From Chrysochromulina tobinii (taxonomy: Eukaryota > Haptophyta > Prymnesiales > Chrysochromulinaceae), in the NCBI GenBank assembly GCA_001275005.1, contig JWZX01002550.1, positions 1 through 12,560 of the forward strand: 12,560 nt of DNA, written 5' to 3'. The notes beneath the pieces are model-generated. The model did not search any database. It was not told the DNA's origin and saw nothing but the letters and a program-made list of their open reading frames with translations. The translations under genes and the position numbers were made by a program. Below are positions 6,201 to 12,560 of this stretch, piece after piece (position 1 is the first letter of the stretch; each line of letters opens with the position of its first letter).

Positions 6201-8938
6201 GCTGCTTTATCGCTTGCCAGGTCTGCCAAAAGCTTCAGCAACCGCCAAAAGTGTGCTCTGACTGCCTGAGCGTCAGCTACTGCAGCGATGCCTGCCTGGA
6301 CTCAGACTCCGAGCACGCTGCAGACTGTGCGTCATTCGCCCAACACATGGCGCGAGACGTTAGCGTCAAGCTGCCTGGAAACCCGAAGTGGTTGCAAGTG
6401 ACGATGGATCAGCAGTCAAGTCTGGGGTGGTGCGATCTGCTGAAGGCTGCCAGCATGCACGACGAAGTGTTTGGCGTGCTGTGCGGTTGCACGCCTCCCT
6501 CGTCTCCACACCGCTATGTGCCCGACCTTGTATCAGCCGCCGCTACATCCGTCGTGACTGGCACTGCACCGACGCTCAATTCATGGTCTCAATATTACGC
6601 CCATCGAGGTGTGCGCTCCGAGGCTCCAGTTGCAGTGCTTCTTTCATGGCCCTTGACCCTGTATCACATTCTTGTGAGGATGGACCTTGCTAGTCTTACC
6701 CGCCCGGTGGTCGTGCACTATCTCGGGCCCGAGAAGGAGCTTCTCTTCCTCCCTGTCTTTCGCGAGCTGCTCGCTCTCTTGCCGGCCGCCCACCTCCAGA
6801 TTGAGATGATTGGCCCTCTTGGCATTGACTTGCCACCGCCGATGCAACTCGAGGATGCCAGGGGTGGATGTCTGAGCATCACCGTCCGCCGTGGTCTGTA
6901 CCATGCCCTCAACTTACCGATGCCCGACGTGGCATTCGCGCCCAACGCCGGTCTTGCAGTCGAGGGTTATGCTGAGCGCTGGCCGGCGACGCTGCTCTAC
7001 GTCGCCGTGCAGCGCATCCCATTCGTCTGGACGGACTACAGCGAACAGAGCGTCGACAAGGGCCTGCGTTTCGCGGCTAGGTGTGCCAAGCTGGCGCCGA
7101 GCTGCGGCGTGAGCCTCAATCCCTTTCGTCAGCCGCTGCGTCAGCCACGCGTCTGTGGAGGCTCAGTGGGCCTTCCGACCTTGGCGAACGGCTTCCTTGC
7201 CGCATTCCACACGCCTCCGCACGTGTTCACGCCGATTGCATCGGACGGCGACACTGCGGCGGGACTGACAACAGCGTCGTCTGTGGCACCGTTGCCGATT
7301 CAACCGGTCCCCACCGTTCCGCCAACGAGCGCTGCGGTAGACCTGAGCAGCTTCGACGCCGACGCGCCGCAGCCGTTTGAGCGCTTCTTCGCGGTGGCTC
7401 GGCAGCTGGGTGTCGTGAGCGAGCTGCAGCTCGAGGGGCAGCGTCGCGCCGTGCAGAGCGGCCGGCGCACAGCTCGACAGTGCATGAGCGCACACTGGGC
7501 GCAGGTAGCGCAGGGCCTCGGCATGGGCCAGCGGTACGCCTGGCGGTGCGAGCTGAGCGAGGTGGCCCTCGCCGCCGCGCCTGCAGAGGTGCGAAAACGC
7601 GCGCAACGCAAGTCGCCCCGCTACAGCGGCACGTGGGAAGACGAGACGTCGCGATTCTCGCTCGCGCATTGCCTTGCGCCGCTGATTACCCCACGCTGGG
7701 CGAAGCTCAAGGAGCTCGGCAACGAGGCGCTCGCGGCAGGCGAGTGTGGGGTCGCGGCCGAGTGGTATTCGCGCGCGGCGGCACTGACAGAGCATACGAT
7801 GGCCTTGGGTACTTTCTTTGACGTGCTCGAGGAGAGTGGGAGCCGCGTCGCGCGCCGTCTCGCGCAGGAGCGGGATGGCCTGTGGTCCGTGGTGCACAAC
7901 CAGCTGCCCGACTGCCCGCGCAGGCTCTCATACAGCGTCGAGATCGAACAGCATCTTCGAGCGTGTGGGCTGCGCGACGTTGCGCGCGAGCCCAATCTGC
8001 CCATGGCGATCTGCCTCGCCAATGCGGCGGCAGCGCGGCTGCGCCAGGCGGCCGAGCACGACGCGGGACACGAAGCGATGCTCAAGAAGCACACGAACCT
8101 TCCGCGCCACCTGCGCACCATGCACGCGGAGGTGCAGCAGGGCTTGCTACGCAGGGCGCTCTCGGATGCCGACGCCGCCGCGGTCGCGTGTCCCGAGTAC
8201 GAAAAGGCACACTTCCGCGTGGCGCAGGCGCTTCGGGCGTTGCATGCGGCATCAAGCAGCGCCCCCGAGCGCGAGGCGGATCGGCCTAGCCTCGAGCAGC
8301 TCGAGCGCCAATCGGCCGCTTACAAGCTGGGCGCGCACCGGCTACCGTGGTGCGGGATCGCGGCGTTGCTGGCCGGGCTTGTCCACTTCCCCGAGTATCA
8401 GCTCGCCTATGAGATGGCTTATTTTGATCACGGGGTGCGCAAGATCGTGCAGGCGCAGGCCCATACCGACCCGGGCTGTTTGCTGATCAGCGTCACCGTC
8501 ACCGCATCGCTTGTGCCATCGATGGGTGGGCAAAACCTGCTGCTCGGCGTCGAGACCAAGCAGCAGGCCGCTCAACATGTGCTCTGTACGCGGCACGACG
8601 GGCTGTGCTTCCGGGTGCTCGACAGTGAGAACGGTGAGCGCGTCGAGGAGCCGCCGCATGGGCACGCGTCGGCGCTCTCGCTCGAGAGCTACCCTCGGCC
8701 TCTCTCCATGTTCCTGGCGGACCTCTCGTCCGAAGGCGTCAAGGTGGACCAGCTTTGCCTCGGCCAGGCGCTCACGGATCAGGTGGGTCGCGTCGCGGCT
8801 GCGCTTAGTGAACAGCCCAGCTTCAGACATATTCGCGTATACGCGAGCGGGGAGGGCTCGAAAGGGAGCTGTGCAGGCCCTCTTGATGGGTGGGGCCTCG
8901 ACAAGCGGGCAGGGTTGCTACTGTACGCGTCGGGCTAG
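6146..8938 (+). CDS. MYND zinc finger / Mss51 C-terminal-like / TPR-like protein
   Basis: The predicted protein has 930 residues and starts at the only early in-frame ATG (G at -3). A MYND zinc finger fills residues 24-61, with all eight ligands present: C24, C27, C37, C40, C46, C50, H57 and C61. Residues about 160-315 match the Mss51 C-terminal domain layout: VHYLGPEKE, EMIGPLGID, FAPNAGL, ERWPATL and a VWTDYSEQSVDKG end. Yeast Mss51 is a translational activator of mitochondrial COX1, but many protist MYND/Mss51-C proteins have no known role and the haem-type CPX motifs are not seen here. A TPR-like hairpin lies at 519-551 (KLKELGNEALAAGECGVAAEWYSRA cut in two helices) and further TPR-like helices at about 617-705 (ALSDADAAAVACPEYEKAHF). 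The last 190 residues are a mixed beta/helix region I do not recognise. No mitochondrial presequence is obvious. One uninterrupted 2.8-kb frame. Confidence 0.85.
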   Translation: MHLIPSSSALVAPPPSTAGCFIACQVCQKLQQPPKVCSDCLSVSYCSDACLDSDSEHAADCASFAQHMARDVSVKLPGNPKWLQVTMDQQSSLGWCDLLKAASMHDEVFGVLCGCTPPSSPHRYVPDLVSAAATSVVTGTAPTLNSWSQYYAHRGVRSEAPVAVLLSWPLTLYHILVRMDLASLTRPVVVHYLGPEKELLFLPVFRELLALLPAAHLQIEMIGPLGIDLPPPMQLEDARGGCLSITVRRGLYHALNLPMPDVAFAPNAGLAVEGYAERWPATLLYVAVQRIPFVWTDYSEQSVDKGLRFAARCAKLAPSCGVSLNPFRQPLRQPRVCGGSVGLPTLANGFLAAFHTPPHVFTPIASDGDTAAGLTTASSVAPLPIQPVPTVPPTSAAVDLSSFDADAPQPFERFFAVARQLGVVSELQLEGQRRAVQSGRRTARQCMSAHWAQVAQGLGMGQRYAWRCELSEVALAAAPAEVRKRAQRKSPRYSGTWEDETSRFSLAHCLAPLITPRWAKLKELGNEALAAGECGVAAEWYSRAAALTEHTMALGTFFDVLEESGSRVARRLAQERDGLWSVVHNQLPDCPRRLSYSVEIEQHLRACGLRDVAREPNLPMAICLANAAAARLRQAAEHDAGHEAMLKKHTNLPRHLRTMHAEVQQGLLRRALSDADAAAVACPEYEKAHFRVAQALRALHAASSSAPEREADRPSLEQLERQSAAYKLGAHRLPWCGIAALLAGLVHFPEYQLAYEMAYFDHGVRKIVQAQAHTDPGCLLISVTVTASLVPSMGGQNLLLGVETKQQAAQHVLCTRHDGLCFRVLDSENGERVEEPPHGHASALSLESYPRPLSMFLADLSSEGVKVDQLCLGQALTDQVGRVAAALSEQPSFRHIRVYASGEGSKGSCAGPLDGWGLDKRAGLLLYASG

Positions 8939-9042
8939 TCTTGCTCGAGGGGGGGGGTCAGGTTCACAGGAACAGTTTGAACCTGTTTGACTGTTTCGGA
9001 TATTTCTCACCGCGTGCGGTTCCAAGCGCGTGAAAGGCTGAA
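8939..9042 (+). other. Very short intergenic spacer with a hairpin
   Basis: Only 104 nt separate the MYND-gene stop from the next ATG. It contains a run of nine G (8949-8957) and a perfect 8-bp inverted repeat: CAGGTTCA (8959-8966) with TGAACCTG (8978-8985) around an 11-nt loop. The 3' end of one transcript and the promoter and leader of the next must share this space or overlap the genes. Confidence 0.6.
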
Positions 9043-10935
9043 ATGCTCAACCCGCACAACCCACCGGCGAGCATGAACGACCCGCAGTTTCCAGCCGAGG
9101 AAGACCACGCCCCGCGCACGAATGCCACGGGAGAGAAACTCACATTCGCGCAGAAGAGCGCAATTCTGATGGATGTTGCCCAGAACAAGAGGAGCGAGAA
9201 AGAGCAGGTGCAAAAGATCCTTGACGCCAAGAAGAAGGCAGCACTTGGCATTGGAAAGGGCAAGCCCGTGCAGGAGCTCGCGGCAAGTAGCAGCAGCGAC
9301 AGCGAACCCGCGAGCAGTAGCCGCGCTGCAGGCAGCGGCGTGAAGGCCGTGCTGGCCCTCTCGCCAGAGAAGGGAGGCAAAGCAAAGGACGACTCATCGG
9401 CGGCAGCGGGTGGGAGCGGCGTTAAGGCAGCGCTTGCACTCAAGGAGCAGGCAAGCGGCAAGGCTAAGGCCGGTGGAGGCTTCAAATCAGCAGCGGGGGG
9501 CAAGGGCAAAAAGGGCGGCGGCAAGAAGAAGGTGGGTCTGCTGGCGAAAGAGGAAGCCGAAGAGGAGGAGGAGGCGCCCGCGGCGGCAGAGTCGCTCACG
9601 GCAGTGCTAGTCGAGACGGAGGCGGATCGCGAGGCGCGTCTGAACCGCGAAGAGGACGAACGCGAGGTGTGCAGATGGCGACCATGGGCCAACAGCCTCG
9701 TCCAGCCCGGGTCCAGGCTCTCCTCGCCTTGTTCTGCCCTCTTCTCTGTGCGTGCGCTGAGCGCAGGTCGCGGACTCGAATCGCGCTCACGACAGGCCGA
9801 GCGCGAACGCCGTTACAAGGAGCGCGAGGAGCAACGGCGCGAGATCGAGTGGGAGATCATCCAAGAGGAGCGGCGCGTGCGCGAAAAAGAACGCAAGAAG
9901 CGCGAGAAGCTTCTAGCGGAGAAGAAGCTGCAGAAGGCCTTTCGCGATGCAGCTTACGAGGGCGACGTAGGCGTCATCAGGAGCACCATCAAACTCTGGT
10001 GCGATGAGTGCTTTGGCGAGTTTGGGGACGGTTCGAACTTGATAGGCGCCAAGGTTGACGCGCCCGACGAGCACAAGCACACGGCGCTCTCGGAGGCGGC
10101 ATGCGGTGGCCAGGCAGCGATCTGTCGCATCCTGCTCGAGCACGGCGCAAACGTGAACGCGGTCAACGCGCAGCACCGCACGCCCCTCTGGCGCGCGTGT
10201 TTCATGGACAAGCGCGAGTGCGTCAAGCTGCTGCTCGAACACGGTGCTGACCCCCGCATCGCGTCAGAGAGCCACGAGGCGCCTGAGTCGGTTTCGCCCG
10301 CGGACGAGCTCAAGGCGTTGCTACAAGGCTGGGACGTAGCGCACACGGACAAGCTCCTCGCAGAGCGCGAGAAGCGCAACGCGAAGCAGTGGCAGCCGCC
10401 GCCACCCGACCCCGAGGATCGTGACATTGGCGAGGCGGGCTACTTTCTTCAGATCGCGCTTCAACGGCTGGCTGACGCCGTCGACTCGATCACCAAGGAC
10501 TCGGACCGCACGATCCTCGTTGTCGACCTGGGCGGCAAGGCGATCACGTACTTTGAGTACTCGGACTGCAATCTTTGCTGCTACGCGCGGGCGGCAGAGA
10601 TCGAGCCAGCGTCGCTGCGCAAGAAGCTGCTAGGCGCGCTGCGCTACGGGAAGCCACTTGTGCTCGACATGCTCTCGATGGAGCTCGACCACAACCTCAT
10701 AGAGGCTGCCTTCGACGCAGTCATGCCCGGGCTTTTTGGCAAGATCCTCACCAAGAAGGTACTGCGGGAGGAGGTCTACACGCAGCTCATCAACGAGGAC
10801 GATGGCGATGATTACAAGGCCGCCTTCTTCTCGGAGAAGGCGCTCGGGCACTTCCAGTTCATCATGATCTCGAAGCTGCCCGTGCCACCGGAGTGGTGCG
10901 CCGAGGGCTTCTTCATCCTGCGCGTGGCGGCATAG
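9043..10935 (+). CDS. IQANK1-like ankyrin-repeat protein with a dynein AAA5-like C-terminus
   Basis: Starts at ATG 9043 (G at -3; a second ATG is at 9073). Removing the inferred intron at 9667-9795 gives 587 residues. Parts: a Lys/Ala/Ser-rich low-complexity N-terminus with two 27-residue repeats; a highly charged Glu/Arg/Lys helix (about 209-256, likely a single alpha-helix or coiled coil); a degenerate ankyrin repeat from about 257 (FRDAAYEGDVGVIRS); two clear ankyrin repeats (about 302-335 TALSEAACGGQAAICRILLE and 336-367 TPLWRACFMDKRECVKLLLE); and a C-terminal domain from about 446. That domain reads TILVVDLGGKAITYFEY, then LRKKLLGALRYGKPLVLDML, the layout of the AAA5 region of dynein heavy chains and of IQANK1. 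No Walker A is seen, so ATP hydrolysis is not expected. No clear IQ motif was found. A cytoskeletal or ciliary role is inferred only. Confidence 0.85.
   Translation: MLNPHNPPASMNDPQFPAEEDHAPRTNATGEKLTFAQKSAILMDVAQNKRSEKEQVQKILDAKKKAALGIGKGKPVQELAASSSSDSEPASSSRAAGSGVKAVLALSPEKGGKAKDDSSAAAGGSGVKAALALKEQASGKAKAGGGFKSAAGGKGKKGGGKKKVGLLAKEEAEEEEEAPAAAESLTAVLVETEADREARLNREEDEREVCRWRPWANSLVQPGSRLSSPCSALFSVRALSAGRGLESRSRQAERERRYKEREEQRREIEWEIIQEERRVREKERKKREKLLAEKKLQKAFRDAAYEGDVGVIRSTIKLWCDECFGEFGDGSNLIGAKVDAPDEHKHTALSEAACGGQAAICRILLEHGANVNAVNAQHRTPLWRACFMDKRECVKLLLEHGADPRIASESHEAPESVSPADELKALLQGWDVAHTDKLLAEREKRNAKQWQPPPPDPEDRDIGEAGYFLQIALQRLADAVDSITKDSDRTILVVDLGGKAITYFEYSDCNLCCYARAAEIEPASLRKKLLGALRYGKPLVLDMLSMELDHNLIEAAFDAVMPGLFGKILTKKVLREEVYTQLINEDDGDDYKAAFFSEKALGHFQFIMISKLPVPPEWCAEGFFILRVAA
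9331..9492 (+). repeat. Two tandem 81-nt coding repeats (GSGVKA units)
   Basis: Units 9331-9411 and 9412-9492 each begin GSGVKA, continue with LAL, and hold a GGKAK/SGKAK segment. They make a 27-residue tandem repeat in the low-complexity N-terminus of the ankyrin protein; the DNA copies have diverged. Confidence 0.65.
9667..9795 (+). other. Inferred in-frame intron, 129 nt
   Basis: The donor is GAG|GTGTGC and the acceptor CTCACGACAG|GCC, phase 0. The reading frame runs through without a stop, but the translated insert (cysteine, tryptophan, proline and serine rich) breaks an otherwise continuous charged helix, which becomes EEDERE-AERERRYKE when removed. A pyrimidine-rich tract lies at 9717-9749. 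The nearer acceptor at 9766 would shift the frame. Confidence 0.7.
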
Positions 10936-11362
10936 GCCATAGCGGCCCCCGCCCGTTGCATTGCGAACAGGTTTTTTTATTTTTTCCTCTTCGACGTTTT
11001 ATGAATTGATCGAATCGTGTAACCCGATCGGGAACCCGTACACGAGATCAAGACGGAAACGCCGCGTCCCCGCGACGGTGCATGTATCTAAGGCGCCGTG
11101 GCCGTCCGCGTCGGACGGTAGCCCGGCACGACAAGTGTTTACGAAAGTTTTAGTTATAACGCCCGCGGCCAGAGAGTCCCGACCTCGCGGTCTCGACCCG
11201 TGAAAAGAACGCCGCTCAGGACAGATAAATCAACTGTCTCCACCCCAGGAAGCGCATTGCGGTGCTGGTGGCTCCAGTGGGCTCGGCTGTGCGTTCTTCT
11301 CCCCCGGTCTTGTATGATTCTGATTGACAGGGGGGCATTTTAGACCCGCTCTCGCGCCTCTT
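10936..11362. other. Convergent intergenic spacer with small hairpins
   Basis: No gene is supported in these 427 nt between convergent stops. A T-rich tract (10972-10990) follows the plus-strand stop by about 35 nt and gives AATAAA on the minus strand (10976-10981), a possible but distant poly(A) signal for the minus gene. Hairpins: TCGTGTA (11015-11021) with TACACGA (11039-11045), enclosing the palindrome CCCGATCGGG (11023-11032); and CCGTCCG (11102-11108) with CGGACGG (11112-11118) over a 3-nt loop. Both 3' UTRs presumably lie here. Confidence 0.6.
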
Positions 11363-12560
11363 TCAAAGCGGTTTCCCCGTGTAGCAAACCTTCGCAGGGT
11401 AAGGAGCCACGTGCGAGCTGACCACGTTGCGCAACAGCACGCCCTCCGCCTGGTTGAGCTGCGCGTCAGAGAAGACATCGAGCACTGGGATCCACTGCGT
11501 GTGATGCTGTGGCGTCGAGCTACTGCGCCGTAGCTCACGCTTGGGCGCCATTTCGCTCAGAGCGTCAGTCGCCATCGCTCGGCCGGTCACGGTACGTGGC
11601 CGAACACGGAGCAACGCCACCAGCTTGGCCCAGCGCTCCGCTGCGAGCGAGTACAGCGCCTGCCTCAGCTCGCGTGCCCCGGCGTCGCCGTGCGGCGGGT
11701 GTGAATGAGCCGTCAACAGCAGAGCGTTCTCTGGGACGAGCTGCACTTTCCGTTCCGTGCCCGGCGCGAGCTCCTCGATGACGGCATGCGCGTGGCGCCA
11801 CCGTTCCCGCTCGGCTGCCTCCTCGGAGGAACGGAGCGCTTGCTGCGCCGAGAAGAGCATCGCCTCGGCGTGCAGTTGCAGCCGGCGCTGCTCGAGGTGC
11901 GCGTCACGCACCACCTGCTCCAATTCGGCGCGGTGGTGCGCCTCGAGGGCTCGCCCCTCCGCCAGCGCCCGCTCCCTAGCAGACACAAGCGCATCTGCGT
12001 CTGCGGCTGCCGCGGCGGCCGCAGACCTTGCCCGTGCCTCGGCGGCCTCGGCCGACTGTCTCGAGAGCTGAAGCAAGCGCTGGGCCTCTGTGCGGGCCGC
12101 GCTCGCCTCAGCCGTGCGCTGCTGCGACTCATAGAGCTGTAGCTGCAGCTGGCCCACCGTTCGGCGGAGAGAGCTCAACTCGGTCGCCTGCTGGTCTTCG
12201 CAATGCTCGAGCCGACCGGTGAGCTCTCTGGTGCGGCGGCGCCCCTCCGACCGTTGGCCGAGCACCTCCAGCTGCGAGGCGCGGAGCTCGGCCTCGAGAT
12301 TGGCAACCTGCGCCTCGGCTCGCTCAGCCCGATGCAGAGCTTCCGCCACGCGCACAGAAGCATCGCGAGCGTCGAGGGCATGGCTCGCGGTCGAGGCGTC
12401 GATGTCAACCTCAAGCGCCAAGATGGTCTCCTTGGCCCGACGATGGTCACGTTCGGCGGCAAGCAGCTCCGATTGCAAGCGCCCGATCTCGCGTTTACCA
12501 GCCTCCTCGCTCATGAACAACCCGTCCCGCGCCTCCGCAGCTGCCCGCGTTGCCTGGCGC
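11363..12560 (-). CDS. Coiled-coil protein, C-terminal part (5' end outside window)
   Basis: The frame is open from the right edge to TGA 11363-11365, giving 398 visible residues. An ATG at 12514 exists, but the frame stays open and helical (ATRAAAEARDG) upstream of it, so the gene probably starts beyond the window. About 260 residues are a long Ala/Glu/Arg/Leu heptad-rich coiled coil (for example GRLQSELLAAERDHRRAKE and LRRTVGQLQLQLYESQQR), with an alanine run (AAAAAAADADA). The final 130 residues are different: a segment with VQLVPENALLL and a His/Pro turn, a helix (LRQALYSLAAERWAKLVALL), a basic Ser-rich stretch (KRELRRSSS) and an end piece with WIPVLDVFSDAQLNQAEGVL. I do not recognise the family. 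A structural cytoskeletal, basal-body or trafficking role would be typical of such coils, but the sequence does not show which. Confidence 0.75.
   Translation of the reverse strand, partial: RQATRAAAEARDGLFMSEEAGKREIGRLQSELLAAERDHRRAKETILALEVDIDASTASHALDARDASVRVAEALHRAERAEAQVANLEAELRASQLEVLGQRSEGRRRTRELTGRLEHCEDQQATELSSLRRTVGQLQLQLYESQQRTAEASAARTEAQRLLQLSRQSAEAAEARARSAAAAAAADADALVSARERALAEGRALEAHHRAELEQVVRDAHLEQRRLQLHAEAMLFSAQQALRSSEEAAERERWRHAHAVIEELAPGTERKVQLVPENALLLTAHSHPPHGDAGARELRQALYSLAAERWAKLVALLRVRPRTVTGRAMATDALSEMAPKRELRRSSSTPQHHTQWIPVLDVFSDAQLNQAEGVLLRNVVSSHVAPYPAKVCYTGKPL

Noticed and set aside
7163-7897. 244-codon minus-strand frame inside the MYND/TPR gene
   Set aside because: Arg/Ala/Leu-rich shadow; the plus strand has intact domain motifs across the same bases.
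4910-10935. Bacterial-style operon of four same-strand genes
   Set aside because: No ribosome binding sites, introns are inferred, and the domain types are eukaryotic; shared direction alone is not evidence.
11180-11215. tRNA B-box-like GGGTCGAGACC on the minus strand
   Set aside because: The flanks do not form a 5-bp T stem, and no acceptor or anticodon arms can be drawn.

Overview
The window is nuclear DNA from a GC-rich eukaryote, most likely a flagellated microbial alga or protist (a haptophyte- or stramenopile-like genome is my best guess, but the sequence alone does not settle the lineage). The signs are long open frames with G/C-biased third positions, GT-AG introns, codon-phased microsatellites, MYND, TPR, Tudor-like and ankyrin domains, ATG starts without ribosome binding sites, and no operon or prokaryotic signals.

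Layout, left to right. (1) The left edge holds the end of a possible minus-strand gene with a five-cysteine zinc-ribbon-like cluster; a G-quadruplex motif sits on the first 21 bases. (2) Positions 339-4616 (+) carry one large multi-exon gene, split over three shifting frames. It encodes a nuclear, probably chromatin-associated protein with acidic Glu-Asp tracts, an SH3-barrel-like domain, a KOW-like domain, two consecutive Tudor-like domains, a helical-bundle domain and a C-terminal basic nuclear signal. (3) Positions 5000-5863 (+) encode a small, unrecognised single-span membrane protein with a duplicated 27-residue cytosolic motif. (4) Positions 6146-8938 (+) encode a 930-residue protein joining a MYND zinc finger, an Mss51 C-terminal-like domain, TPR-like helices and an unknown C-terminal domain; its 5' leader contains a duplicated block that leaves an upstream ORF. 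(5) Positions 9043-10935 (+) encode an ankyrin-repeat protein resembling IQANK1, with a long charged helix and a C-terminal domain like the AAA5 region of dynein heavy chains; a 129-nt in-frame intron is inferred. (6) The right edge (minus strand) is the C-terminal part of a coiled-coil protein whose 5' end lies outside the window.

The genes do not form an obvious pathway. Genes 2-5 run in the same direction with short spacers (104 nt between the MYND gene stop and the next ATG), and the last two converge on a 427-nt spacer with small hairpins. I see no mobile element, CRISPR array, tRNA or rRNA that I can defend. The most unusual items are the multi-barrel reader with its hexanucleotide expansion, the MYND/Mss51/TPR combination with its duplicated leader, the ankyrin/dynein-AAA5-like protein, and the duplicated-motif membrane protein.
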